Made by a program: the position numbers and the translations under genes. A stretch of 64,000 nt of DNA, from the NCBI GenBank assembly GCA_018389105.1, contig JACATO010001009.1, forward strand, positions 1,284,501 to 1,348,500. Reading direction: 5' to 3'. The number at the start of each line of letters is the position of its first letter. Position 1 is the first letter of the stretch. This stretch comes from Nautilus pompilius. Lineage: Eukaryota; Mollusca; Cephalopoda; Nautilida; Nautilidae. The notes below the pieces were generated by a model. It did no database searches, had not been told where the DNA came from, and worked only from the letters and a program-made list of their open reading frames with translations. Positions 24,401-39,400 of this stretch are shown piece after piece.

Positions 24401-27400
24401 CACAAATGGTTTTCATTTTGATACCACTCCTCTGAAGCACTTTTCTGTCTTGATATTAAAATATGACTTTGGTTTTAACAACAGTGTGGCTGTGAAGGTT
24501 CTGGTGTATTTTTCCAGTGGAGATGAACTTTATAGAGAATTTTGCATACTGAAATAGGTGATGCTGAAGGGTGGACATGAAGTGGGTGGAATTTGTTAAA
24601 AACAGTAATACTTCAAAAAAAAATTGATGTCTCTTGCGCAGCCAAATCAGCATCGCTTCTGTTGAAAGAGTGTTTTCAATCATGAAAAGTATTTGGTTAA
24701 ACAGGAGGAATTGAGTGAAGGCTGAGCTGAAGACAAATAAATCCTGCAACATTTTTTATAACTCTGTTTGAAAACAGAATTCATTTTCAAGTTGCTAAGA
24801 GTAACAAGAAGTACGCATCAAATCAAGATCTTAAAACAATAACAACTTGTAAGCAGGTAAGTGTTGATTATTGTAATGTAATTAAAAAACTTGGTTTCTT
24901 CAACACTTTTTTCTCTAGATAGCTTGCAGTGATTTTACATCATTGTTTCAAATGCCTGTTTTCTTTCCAGGAAATAGGACTCTGAAGTACAACATTAACA
25001 CTTTCGTGTGTGATTTTGTCAAATTAAAGGTGGCAACCCAATATGCATTCTATATTTTTTCTCAATTCTTTCATTTTTTTTTGTGAAGTTGAAATTTAAT
25101 TCATGCTTAGGAAGTAAAGGAAGTTTGGATATCATGATTGTTTCTTATGTAGGATTAACAGAATCTTCATTCAGTATAGGCTATCCTAATTCACCTAATG
25201 TTAGACAAAATATGGTGGCAACATGGATTTGGAAAATTGAAAACCTGATCATTCAGTTGTCAGTTCACACATCAAAAATTAACTCCCAATGCTATGTAGC
25301 ACCATGCTCTTCCTAATAGCTTGCACTCAAGGTGTAATGCAAAGTTCTATTGCCAAGCACAGGGTGAGCAAGCATCTCTTCTTATGGCACACGAACAACG
25401 TGTGCTAATATTAGAGGTAAGTTTTCAGTATAGAAGTTCACATCGTTGAGGTTATAGAACATTTTTCTTAATTAAAAATACAAACCAAAAAAAAAAAGAA
25501 ATTTTGAATATTTAATGTTGAGAGTTTTTTTTTAATAACAGCAATGTGTTGATACTTGACCCTGAAGTTTATTTTTTGTTTAATAATTAAATTATTTAGC
25601 TGTATTTCCATTTATTTATATTTTCATTTGTAAACTTTGAAAGATTTAATTTGGAAAATAGAATTTAAAATTATAAACTAATATGAGAACAAATTTACTG
25701 CACGATAGCTGAAACAAGTAAATAGTGTTTAGACAAGAATACATTTTTTTGTTGTTGTTGTCTTGGCAGAAATTTTGGGTTTTCTCAGATTCTCAGTAAG
25801 AACAATGGTCTACTTGAAATTAGCAAGGTGTGTGCAACCCTTGTATTAAAAACATTGTTACTTTGTCTATAGGAAAATGAAAATCATGTGTGAAAATAAT
25901 TTAGATTTAATTGCAGATAGAGATACAGGAAATATTCAATTCTGTGAGTCATGTTGGAAAAGTTCTGTGTTACCAGTAAATATTTTTTTTTCTATATATG
26001 TGTGCGGTCAGTACGCAAATAGTATAGATTACAAATTTTCAAATACCTATAAGTAATTGAATGTTCTCATGTGATCACTTAGAGAGTCCACTGAGATTAG
26101 GAAAATAAATGATGTCAACACTACTATTTGCACAACAATGCTGAACAAATGTTGTACACCACTATATAAAACTTAGGCTCACAGAGTTTTCTGTAATTTT
26201 CCTGACAGGAGAGCTATGGTGTTTCCCATACTTATTTGAAAAGTATCAACAGTTCACATCTATTGACATTTTCTTGAAACTAATGAGGGTTTTAGTCATG
26301 GAGTATATTAAAAAGTAGTATATATTTTTTCTTCTATAATTTGTTATTTAGTTTCAATCACCTGTGAAGCAAATTTTTAATATCCTTTATTTAATTTCAG
26401 AGGCGATACAAAAAGTTAATTACTGACTACAATCATCTGAGTGATATCTCCTGCACTGGATTATCTGAAATTCAAAATATCAACACTTACAAAAAAGGTT
26501 TGAATTGAAAAGAAAGAAAAATGTGAATTATATAATAAACAAACAATACATTCTGAATTTTTTAATGAACCAATTATATATATTTGTAGAACAATGATAT
26601 GGATGCATTAACAAAATGTTTGCTGATTTTGATGAAAAATGTAGTTGAGAAATATCTGAAATTTGACAACTTTTTTTTTACTTTCAAAATGGTGGATAAA
26701 CAGATTATTGACTAACAGTGATATAAAATGAATCTAAATGAATTGTTGACAAAATGTACCAACTAGTGTAGATCTGTACTTTTGCTAAATTTTCCAAAAG
26801 CACAATTTAAAAAAAAAAAAAAATTGTAACTAGTTAAAATTCATAGTCAACTGATGTAATAGTAATGAACAACAACACAAAACCTGATTTACAGGTGAAG
26901 AAGACCTGTTCATAAAATGGTTTTGTTTCTGAAATCTCTGAAAATATTTCCATTATGTAGGTGTTTCCACAATAGATGGTGGCCTTTGTAATAAAATTCC
27001 CTTTGATGCTATTTATTTTGTCGGCACCAATCTTAGTAAAAAAACTCCTTCAAAGTAACATTTTTAAACTTTTTTTTTATTTTCATAGCGTTTGAAAACC
27101 TCAACAAACTGCATGATGTCAGATATTGTGAAAAGTGGGTATCTCATGTACAGCTGATCCAGAGACAGGTCATATAATCTCAGTTTTTTTTTTAGAATTA
27201 ATTCTGTAAATGTTAAATAAACTCTCTAATTTTTTTTAGTATGTTTTGAAAGAGACAAAAAGCTAAAAAAAATTCTCATTAAACATGGAAACAATGTGAA
27301 AGCAATGCACAAAGAAGTTATGAAAACTGTACAGAAACACCTGACAATTCACTACAAATTCATAGGATAAAATTTATATAAAAGGAGTGCCATTATCATT

Positions 27401-30400
27401 ATTTTCTTGTATCTTTCATGAAAATTTACTGACAGTTTAGTCTCTTCCTTATATGTATTTAATATATCAAAAATTTTAAATTTTAACTACATGATGTTTG
27501 TTTTTAAATAATGTATGCACAATGCACACTGATAATTTAACAATATTTTCACATATTTCACTCTGAATCACCATAGGGTATTCATTCTTTCCTTTTTGAA
27601 AAAAAAACTGGAATATTGTAAACACATTTTGTCAGATAAAGAGGCAGAAAATAAAAATTTCTTTTCTGTTAGTATTTCTAGACTATTTTGATGGTGACAA
27701 AACAGCTGCTGCACATTTTTACTCATCCAATTAATCTCCCTCTGTTACAATACATTAAATCCAAACTAATCTCTCATCAGAACCTGCTTATACATCACTG
27801 GCAAAGTTTGGAAGAAAACATGAATATGTCTTGTATTTGTCTTTATGAAATGAAAGAGAGATGTTAGTGGAAGTGAAACGAAAGAAGATTGAGCCATACA
27901 TGGCCTCTCTTGTTGATCAGGTAGTGGTGATGAGATGTTTATGATCAGCTCATTATTTTCATCAATTTGATCCAAGACAGCATCTATCAGCTATCAGTCT
28001 AAAAAAGAAATCCTTGTTTATCACACTTGAAATATGTTTCTTCTGCATGTAATTATGTTTATTTTCTCTAAAAACTCTTGAGCTACTCCATATGACTTGT
28101 TGGGTGAAAAAAGATCAGAATATTTAATAGGCATTCTGTTTTTGTTTGGAGTAAACCAAAGATGCACCTATACAGATCAGGTATGCCTAGGCATCTTGTC
28201 ATGTATTTTGTCAAATATTGGACTAGGTTCCACGTCTCTTGTTTTTAAAGATAAAAGATGTCATAGGGGGAATCATACCATCTTGGTTGTTGCAGTATAA
28301 ACAATTACTGTACACTTGCATAACATATGCAGATTAAAAATACTTAACACTTTAGCAACCTGAATTTTAAAAAAGGATTAGATACAGTAATTAATTGGAC
28401 ATTTACTATTTTTTAATATTATTTTTTAAATCTTTTTTTACCTTAATTCCTATTGTTGGCTTGCTTATGTGGAGGGACTTGGAGGTTGAAGAGATGGTAC
28501 CTCCATTACATTAGAGTGGTGGAAGGGGAAGAGGATGGGAGGATTTCAAGTTCTTCCATCGGGTCATTGGGCTTAGGAGTTACAGGCTCAGGTATGCAAG
28601 GTGCTGATGGTCCATGAGGTGGTGACTGGCAAGTCAAAGGGGTTGGAGTGGCAGAGGTTGACGCTTCAGAGGAAGTTCTAGAAGGTTGAAGGTTGATTGA
28701 ATGGCTGCACGCTTTTCTTTATAAATTTTGTAGCAGGGTAATCCATCTTGAATTATCCTGCTAACTTTACCCAGTCTTTCCACATTAGGATCCATCTCAA
28801 GAGCAGCCGGTCCAGCATCAAACAACCTCAAGGTTTTGACTGATCCCTTCTTCATAAAATTCTTGCAATGTACTTTGCTAGCAGGGTCTCCTTCTCAGCA
28901 ACCTTCTCGGCCTCCAACTTCATCAAGTCTTCATTCAAGAGCTCTTGTGAATGGCTCTTGAGTAACGTTGCCACATCATCAGCCTCCACCTCTAGCCAGA
29001 GTTTATGAGCCAAGTCAATGACTTATTTGGATAACTTCATTGATAGTGTCCGTAAAGCTCTTGAAGTTGTGGACAAACAGGGCAGAGTTTCTTCCAAATG
29101 CCATTCATATTTGTTGCCTTGACCTTGTCCCACACTACTGCAGTGTTCCTGATGGCATGAAGGATGTTGTAGCCCTCCCAGAACACCCTCATCGATAGCC
29201 TTGATAGCCTGGGCAAACATACAGCGGAGGTAGTAGACCTTAAATGTTGATGTCCAGATGGTAATCACTGAGGGTTGGTGGATGACCAGGTGCATTATCA
29301 AGGATGAGCAACATCCTGAAGGGAATGCTCTTTTTCCTGCAATATACCTCTAACTCAGGAATCAGGTGGTCCCAGAATGACTACTCGAAAGTGCACCTTT
29401 TCAACAAGGCACTGTTGTTGAACTTCCAAATCACAGGAAGGGAACCTTTACAGATGCTCTTGAAGAGCTGCAGATTCTCAGTTTGGTACATTAGCAGAAG
29501 TTTGGTTGCCCCGAAGCATCAATATAAATAAGACCGCCTTAAAACTATAAATTGTCTTCTCCTTTGCAATGTAGGTCCATTCCAGCATTTTTTCCCAAAA
29601 TAATCCCATCTCATCAACATTAATCACTTGTTCAGGCAAATACCCCCCATCATCAAAAATCTCATTCAACATAATAGGAAATTCTTGGGTTGCATCTTCA
29701 TCTACTAATGCTCTCACCACTGACTTTCACATTATGCAGGCTTGCACGAACCTTGTACCGATTAAACCATCCGTGACTTGCCACAGAGGAACCCTCAGTT
29801 CCACCCTTTTTCACTTTAAAGTCTTTGCAGAAGCTGAATGGTGCATACCGCTGGGTTTGGTCTTCATTCCAGAAAGTTAATGATTTTTACATTTCCTCAA
29901 TTAAGCCAGAGCGATGCTTTGTAATCACTGTTTTGCTTTCATTGGGGCAGATCCTTCCATATGTTCTTTTTTTCTCTCCCTGTCCTTCACAATCATGTTT
30001 ATTGTCAACACAGCCATCCCCATGGTACGTGCAGTGACAGTTAAACTAAGTCCACCCTCATATTTGTTAATGTCCACTTTTTCCTCTAGCATAATAGTTT
30101 TATGCTTCTTCATTGCACCAGCACCTTTCACATTACTTGTACACTTGCTCGTGATTGCAACGGAAAAGTTACCCAAAAACCTTATGCAAAATGGATGCAT
30201 ATGGATCACCAACATTCGAGATGGAGATAAACATGAGATTGAGAGACAAAGAAGATGCAGGGGACCATATAGCACCCCTGCCAATGCTCAACTACAAGTA
30301 GTCCCCAAATTCACCTGTACGTAAAGAATTTACACAGCTTGGTATTTTTCAATGGGTTTTACGTATCCTTGAATTTACATATGTCAAGCATTATGTAACC

Positions 30401-33400
30401 CAAGGACTCGCTGGACTAGTAGTGGTGTCTCAGATGTCCAAAACTGTATGTAATCAAGAACTGAGTTTGCTCTCTCTGTCTATTATGTTTAGTCCTAAAT
30501 CCTGGAGGTGAATCATCTATTTATCTACCAGATTTTTCTATCCTGTCACATGAAGTCAAGCAGCTCATATCTGATGGCCTGACTTTGGAATCCTAAGCAT
30601 TTTTGACTTCTGCTAGTTTTCCTTTTCAGTATTTATTGTTCTCACCAAGAGAAAGTCTGTTCCAAGAATTTTTATCTTTCCTCTATTCAGTTTAATACCT
30701 TGGTAACGTGATTGCTGGAGAATCCACTTTTGTCTTTGATGTGTTTATATAGGCACCTGATATGACCTTGGACTTGTAGTATGGAAAAGGCAATTTTTAA
30801 ACTACTATTGTCTTGGACTATGTGATGTCATCTCCATATTTGGTAATTTTATGTTCTGTTTTATCAGTTATCTGTATTCCTCTGATTATATTCTTCTGAG
30901 TCGTGCATGTCAGCATGTATGCCATCATTACATAAAGTATAGTACTTAGTTAGAAATCTTGCTGTATTTCTCTGGAGGAGTTAAAATATACAAAACATGG
31001 AGCTGTTCTGACCGTTGTTTGTCTAGGTGTTCGTGCGACATAATTTTATCCATTTCTGAAGTCAAAAGTGTTCTAACCAGTTAACTCTTTTTTCACTCTG
31101 TCAAAGGCTTTCATCTGGTGTAGGGTTAGTGTAATGTCTGGAGAGTTATCCTTGCCTACTTTATGGATGAGTTCTCAAAATATATGGACCTTCCTAGAAC
31201 TAAGCAGGATTGGTCTTGGTTTATAATTTTAGATCCATAATTTAGTAAATTAATAGGTCTCCAGTTATCCGTGTATTCACAATCACCTTCCTTAAAAAGT
31301 AAGTGAGAAATTACCTGTATCGAAGACATGATTAGCTATCTCTGTCAGATTACTTTTCTTGGAATTGCAAAAGGCCATTTTTCCCTGGGTAATCTCTCAA
31401 TATCTATTTCTCTAATGGAATTTAAAAATCATTTGTATGGTTAGGTTCTAACGTAGCTAGACTTATGTCTTGAGCTATGGAATTTTTAATGGTATGAATT
31501 CTGTTTACATTAGATTGTGCAATACTACATTTTTAAGTTCCACTTTTTAGGTTTTGCAGGAAACTATTCTCTTTAACTTGCTTAATCATGTTTCCTATTT
31601 GACAGAATTCTATGCTGATGTCTTTTAGCTTTCATTTACTTATGTCCCACCATGTCAGGGGGTTGTAAATCTATTTATCTGTGTTTTGTTGTACTGCCTA
31701 AGCAGGGCCACAAGAATTTACCCAGCATCCAGGTTGCTGTTCCTCTTTCTATTGATAGATAAGTGTCTTCTGGAAGGTAGCTTGACTTGAGCATCAAAGA
31801 AATACACAGTTTTGATGATACACTGAGTGAACCCCCCAGTTCTAACAAGCATCTTTTTTTTACTTCCACTAGGGCTATCCATTTTTTGCAGAGTCAAAGA
31901 CACGTTTTCATTCTGGTGTACTTTTCTTTTTTAAGAGATTAAAATCTCTAGTAGGAGTCTAGAACTAAGTGCCATTAAAGGCTGGTAATAAACCTTTTAT
32001 TTTGAATAAACAAAACTGAAAATAAAAGTAAAGGGTTTCTTTTTAGATTTTGGGGAGATGCTCCAGCACCCCTGAGCCCCCTCTTCTCTGTGGCCTTGTT
32101 TTGTCACACCAAAGTTAATGAAAAGTGACCACCACTTTTCTCTTTCTGAATGCTCTTCTAAGCCCTGGTGTGGGCCTGGCTTGCTGACCCTCAAGGTTGG
32201 ATGGCCATTTTCTTTTGATTTCTCTGTAGAAATCAAAAGCTCTGCTGTGCCAGCAAGCTGCTGCTTCTGGGACTTGAAGATCCTTTTTCTTTGTTGTCAT
32301 GCTCTTTCTCAATGTGTTTCCTTAGTCCTTCTGAGAAGCCTGGTTCATCTCAATGTTATATGGTCTGGAACAAACAACTTATTTGTTCTCATCTGGTCTT
32401 TGGTCTGATTATCTTAAGGAAAGGAGAAGTGACTGTGGAACTGGTTATCTTTTGGAAACCAGACCACTGAGTCCACAAACCAGCACTGATTCCATGGCTC
32501 TTAACCGAATAAGTCAATTTCAGTAATTATTCACTGATGGTGCTGGAAGTTTTGGTTACAACTATTTGTCATTGTGTTAAATAGGGGCACATTGTAAAAA
32601 AACAAAGATAGGGAGCCACTGCTTTAGCACCTCTTTTTTCTTATTCATTTATATTTTTATTGACTCTTTATCAATGGTGCTTTAATCTTATCCACATTTG
32701 TGGATCTTCCTGCCTAATTACACCTGGTATCTGACAATATTCACAAATTGACTTTTTTGTGTTCTTCAATAATGCCATTACATAGTCTCACTTTGTCAGC
32801 ACTGCATCCTCTCTGGCTTTATTGTCTCATGGACCATGTTCTGAAAGAGCAAGTAAAGTTTAGTACTGATGTAACTAAACTGTGCCTATGAGTGTACAAT
32901 CTATCCTCTGGATATTTAATCCTAAAGGTATTGGAGAAATTGAGCTGTGAGCAGAGGTTTGTTACTGCACTGAAAAACACGCAGGCAGTCCCTGTTTTTA
33001 GTAGCCACACCTTGCCTGTCTAGTTCATGATTAAGGATGAAATTAGAATCTTCTAGATAGAAACTGAATTTTTAAAAAATATAACTTGAAGTTTTTATAG
33101 AATTATGTATAGCTTCTCAGTATATTGGGGGTGTAATTTGAGTCAAGGAGAGTTTCTATTTTGTTAGCTAATATTATTATTTCTTTGTTATCACTATAAG
33201 AGTGAGTTATCCTACTTCCAAGTTTAGGATGTATAACTTCAGACCAGTTGTGTCCAAACTAAAGAACTTCTCATTTTTTCACTGGCCAAATTTAGCCACT
33301 TCCTGTAAACAGGTATCACTTGTTTTGGTTTTGTCTAAGTTGGCCAAGAAAGCATCAGCAAGTTTTAAGTTTAGTTCTTCAGACATTTATGAAAATGAAA

Positions 33401-36400
33401 TTAGTATACTATCCATAATCACAATTTTGATTAATCTTTAAGTCCATAGACCTTTACCTCATCAGATGCAGTGTTCAAGCTAGATTCTTCTATAGTGTTA
33501 TCTTCTTTATGCTAGATGTGTTTAGAGGCTTCCTTGTCACAATGTGAGTCCCTATTTTCAGGACTCACCTGCCTGGGCAGCCCCTGACATCTTAACCTGG
33601 GGATTTGGTTGGGAAACTAATCTCCATTTTCATCACATTATTTGACGTATCAACAAGTTTTTTGGCTAAGATTTTTCCTCCTGAAGGAACATAGTATTTT
33701 AACTGCAAATTAATAAAATAATACTGAGAATGTGTAAAGGAGAGTTTACCAAAATGTCTAAAAATTATTGTTAGATTATAGACAGATTACAATCGGTAAC
33801 AATTCTGTAAAAAAAGACCAGTGAAATGGCTGCCTTCTAAGTACTATTTTGTTTAATGATTATAATTAATGATGCTGATTTGACTACAGATTGTAATCAT
33901 AAGGAAGTATACAAATTATGTTTTTGTTCATTTTAATTTCTTTAATTCTTTACATTTTTTTTTCATTATTAGGCAGTTAAAAAGATAATTGAAGAGCAAA
34001 CAGAAAAACAATTTTAGAGAATAATCTTTTGCAGCTCCATGATGAGATACACGATAAGATTAAAGAACATTATGATGTTGTGGTTGTTCCCAGAAACATA
34101 TCTATCAATGACCTCTGCCAGGCATGGGCTATCAATCTGGTGAGTACATGTATACTTCACAACTAACCTGCTGTAAAATGTTTTGGAAGTTTAGGATGTC
34201 TAAGCTTATTGAGGTATTCAGAATTTCTCAATTTTTAAACTGTCTACTAATGTGGGTAATTCCTTCTCCACAGTTGTCTAATTTGAAAAGTATTTTCTAA
34301 TTCCAATGCTACTGAAGTTCAAAGGTGTACCAGTCTGATATCCTGAAACAGATCTCTGATTCTTATTATTATGATAGCACCAAATAAAATCTAATTTTTA
34401 ACTGTCTTATTTTATCTTAATGTATTTCCATTGAGCATTTATTTTCTTAAATAATTTGTGGAATGTTCTACCAAAGAAAGGTTGTCCAACCTGGATTGAC
34501 GAACTTGTTTGAGGTGGTTCTATTTATACGCTGGATGTGACGATGGAGTTTACTTGCTTTTCTAGAGTCTGACAGCTGGATTAGGATTCTTTACATTTAA
34601 AAACAAGGAAAGTGTGAACTACAACAGAAAAATTATTCTCAGAAACAGAAACACGGGGAGGTTTTTTGCAGATAGTAAAGGAGAGAAACGTAAGTCTGCA
34701 TTTAAATTTCTTTTTACATGATTTTTTAAAAAAATTTAAGTAAAATACAAATATAGTAGAAACTCATTTATCTGACATCTGTTCTTCTGACGATTCAGGT
34801 TCTCTAACTGGCTTCCATCGGTTATGTGCACAAGAGTGCTGCGGCATGTATGTAGTCCATGAAAGACACCTACAGGAGTTGGGCGCACACGTAAACTTTT
34901 TACAGTGCTTTTCCAACATGGAGCAAGCTGCATACTTCAGAGACAAATCGAGGCCCCCGTGAAGATCAGATAATTTTACTTTTAACTGAATTTTGAACTT
35001 TACTGCAAGAGACAGCATGTTTTTAGTCCAAGTCAACACTTCACTTATCTGACATATGATTTGATTTGTCCTATACAAATTGGATAAGTGAGTTTCTTCT
35101 GTGATCCTTCCTTCAGGATGATGTTGATTTAATAAATGAATGAATGTAAAATTGTTAGTATACAAGAAGTCATCGCTATACTTTGAAGATGCACTAGTGA
35201 AATGTTGTGTAGTGAACTAACTTTAACATATACCTAATGATATAAATAGGTGTTACATTTCTGATCAAAATTTCCTCACAAAAATGTTAATTCTGTACCA
35301 AAAACTTTATTATTTTAAGTTAAAATACATACAAATAAGATTACACAGATATGAATAAGAGTGGCGGAGTTATTCAGACAGAGAGGCAAGATTGTCTGCC
35401 TTTTCATCTGAGGATGAAACTGTAGCCAAGATATGAATAAGAGTGGTGGAGTTATTCAGACAGAGAGGCAAGATTGTCTGCCTTTTCATCTGAGGATGAA
35501 ACTGTAGCCAAGATATGAATAAGAGTGGTGGAGTTATTCAGACAGAGAGGCAAGATTGTCTGCCTTTTCATCTGAGGATGAAACTGTAGCCAAGATATGA
35601 ATAAGAGTGGCGGAGTTATTCAGACAGAGAGGCAAGATTGTCTGCCTTTTCATCTGAGGATAAAACTGTAGCCAAGATATGAATACGAGTGGTGGAGTTA
35701 TTCAGACAGAGGCAAGATTGTCTGCCTTTTCATCTGAGGATAAAACTGTAGCCAAGATATGAATAAGAGTGGCGGAGTTATTCAGACAGAGAGGCAAGAT
35801 TGTCTGCCTTTTCATCTGAGGATGAAACTGTAGCCAAGATATGAATAAGAGTGGCGGAGTTATTCAGACAGAGAGGCAAGATTGTCTGCCTTTTCATCTG
35901 AGGATGAAACTGTAGCCAAGATATGAATAAGAGTGGTGGAGTTATTCAGACAGAGGCAAGATTGTCTGCCTTTTCATCTGAGGATAAAACTGTAGCCAAG
36001 ATATGAATAAGAGTGGCGGAGTTATTCAGACAGAGGCAAGATTGTCTGCCTTTTCATCTGAGGATAAAACTGTAGCCAAGATATGAATAAGAGTGGTGGA
36101 GTTATTCAGACAGAGGCAAGATTGTCTGCCTTTTCATCTGAGGATAAAACTGTAGCCAAGATATGAATAAGAGTGGCGGAGTTATTCAGACAGAGAGGCA
36201 AGATTGTCTGCCTTTTCATCTGAGGATAAAACTGTAGCCAAGATATGAATAAGAGTGGTGGAGTTATTCAGACAGAGGCAAGATTGTCTGCCTTTTCATC
36301 TGAGGATGAAACTGTAGCCAAGATATGAATAAGAGTGGTGGAGTTATTCAGACAGAGGCAAGATTGTCTGCCTTTTCATCTGAGGATAAAACTGTAGCCA

Positions 36401-39400
36401 AGATATGAATAAGAGTGGCGGAGTTATTCAGACAGAGAGGCAAGATTGTCTGCCTTTTCATCTGAGGATGAAACTGTAGCCAAGATATGAATAAGAGTGG
36501 CGGAGTTATTCAGACAGAGAGGCAAGATTGTCTGCCTTTTCATCTGAGGATGAAACTGTAGCCAAGATATGAATAAGAGTGGTGGAGTTATTCAGACAGA
36601 GGCAAGATTGTCTGCCTTTTCATCTGAGGATAAAACTGTAGCCAAGATATGAATAAGAGTGGCGGAGTTATTCAGACAGAGAGGCAAGATTGTCTGCCTT
36701 TTCATCTGAGGATGAAACTGTAGCCAAGATATGAATAAGAGTGGTGGAGTTATTCAGACAGAGGCAAGATTGTCTGCCTTTTCATCTGAGGATGAAACTG
36801 TAGCCAAGATATGAATAAGAGTGGTGGAGTTATTCAGACAGAGGCAAGATTGTCTGCCTTTTCATCTGAGGATGAAACTGTAGCCAAGATATGAATAAGA
36901 GTGGTGGAGTTATTCAGACAGAGGCAAGATTGTCTGCCTTTTCATCTGAGGATAAAACTGTAGCCAAGATATGAATAAGAGTGGCGGAGTTATTCAGACA
37001 GAGAGGCAAGATTGTCTGCCTTTTCATCTGAGGATGAAACTGTAGCCAAGATATGAATAAGAGTGGCGGAGTTATTCAGACAGAGAGGCAAGATTGTCTG
37101 CCTTTTCATCTGAGGATGAAACTGTAGCCAAGATATGAATAAGAGTGGTGGAGTTATTCAGACAGAGGCAAGATTGTCTGCCTTTTCATCTGAGGATAAA
37201 ACTGTAGCCAAGATATGAATAAGAGTGGCGGAGTTATTCAGACAGAGAGGCAAGATTGTCTGCCTTTTCATCTGAGGATGAAACTGTAGCCAAGATATGA
37301 ATAAGAGTGGTGGAGTTATTCAGACAGAGGCAAGATTGTCTGCCTTTTCATCTGAGGATGAAACTGTAGCCAAGATATGAATAAGAGTGGTGGAGTTATT
37401 CAGACAGAGAGGCAAGATTGTCTGCCTTTTCATCTGAGGATGAAACTGTAGCCAAATTAATGCTCAATCAGATCAGAAGGGGAGCTCTTTTCTGGACATT
37501 AAAAAATTTTATCAAAGACTGCTGGACATCTTCTTTTGCTGATACAGCTCCTTGTTGCAGTTAGAGATGGCCTTATTACATAATCAAAATATTTTGACAA
37601 TCTTTTTGAAATTAATATTTTAGGTTGATCTGTTTCAGCACTCAGCTTCTTGACATTCCATTAGATAAGTCCTCTCCTTGGGTCTCAACCGATTTCACCA
37701 TTTCTGCCCCCCCCTATGTTGTCAAGGTCATTCCCATAGCGCATGTTGAATTTCTAGCGCTGTCTCTTCATATCTTCAGAAGTTGTTGACACATTCAAGC
37801 CAATTTTTCACAACACACTTTTCAAATTTGATGATATACCTTCCTGCCACATCTCTCCTTTCATGATATTTTTGCTGTGCCAAAAGTTCTTTATTGTTGG
37901 TCTATTTCCACCATTTGCCGTCTTGATGAGTCTGAGAGATGTGATGTAAATAATAAGCCTTAAAATTGGCTGAAATTCCTTGATCCAAGTGGAAGTCATG
38001 CTAGGTACCAGAAAAATTACCTGAACATGTCCAGGTAAGTTGTCAAGGTGACATGGGGCGTTGTACAGGATAAGCAATGTCTTGTGTTCCAGCTTGTTTT
38101 GGCACAATATTTCCATTGTTACCCCAGCTTTTTTGTTTGATCAAAAAATAACAGGGATATGTTGTTTTTAATAACCCTTTATAGCCCCTGGTGTGTGTCT
38201 CTGAGTGATATATCAGTAAGATGTTGAATTTGTCTGGTGATTTTTAGCTGGTTTAAAACCTAACAAAGTATTCTCTTCTGTTGAAATAAATGTTTTTTTT
38301 TAGCATATGCTTCCAGTAAAGCTCTGTCTCATTTTCATTAAACGCTTGTTGGGGTGAGTAGTCACCTTCTTCAATAATTATTTTCAAAATGTTAGGGTAA
38401 TTTCTGGTTGCTTCACTGTCAGCACAAACATTTTCATTGGTCACTTTATGCAAACAGCTGTACTTCTTAAAATGTTCAAACCAACCCTGACTAGCAAAAA
38501 AAGTTTCTATTTCTGAACTCTTACCTTATTCCTTTTTTAAAACTATTCAGCTCATTATGTTGATTTTGACCTTCAATCCAAATACTTAAAGGTCTTTCAA
38601 TATTTTCCATATCTCCACTTCTGTTATGAGTTATTTTAGTAGTAGTTAAGTGTCACACTTTTAGCACATTCTTTAATTTTGTCTGCATTGACACAAACTG
38701 TTCTATCCAATGTAGGGGGTTAGGGTTAGTGCTCTGGTGATATCCACTAACTGTTCTCTCCAATGTAGGGGGTTATGGTTAGTGCTCTGGTGATATCCAC
38801 AAACTGTTCTCTCCAATGTAGGGGGTTAGGGTTAGTGCTCTGGTGATATCCACTAACTGTTCTCTCTCCAATGTAGGGGGTTATGGTTAGTGCTCTGGTG
38901 ATATCCACTAACTGTTCTCTCCAATGTAGGGGGTTATGGTTAGTGCTCTGGCGATATCCACTAACTGTTCTCTCCAATGTAGGGGGTTATGGTTAGTGCT
39001 CTGGTGATATCCACTAACTGTTCTCTCCAATGTAGGGGGTTATGGTTAGTGCTCTGGTGATATCCACTAACTGTTCTCTCCAATGTAGGGGGTTATGGTT
39101 AGTGCTCTGGTGATATCCACTAACTGTTCTCTCCAATGTAGGGGGTTATGGTTAGTGCTCTGGTGATATCCACTAACTGTTCTCTCCAATGTAGGGGGTT
39201 ATGGTTAGTGCTCTGGTGATATCCACTAACTGTTCTCTCCAATGTAGGGGGTTATGGTTAGTGCTCTGGTGATATCCACTGACTGTTCTCTCCAAGGTAG
39301 GGGGTTATGGTTAGTGCTCTGGTGATATCCACAAACTGTTCTCTCCAATGTAGGGGGTTATGGTTAGTGCTCTGGTGATATCCACTAACTGTTCTCTCCA

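Noticed and set aside
31640-33500. Possible exons in short plus-strand frames (e.g. 32118-32408, 33202-33441)
   Set aside because: No splice-site pairs keep phase with exons 12 and 13, and the peptides have no ankyrin, CH or other recognisable pattern.
35347-37454. CRISPR-like array
   Set aside because: The whole 80/82-bp unit repeats with no unique spacers, and the setting is a eukaryotic intron. It is a minisatellite.
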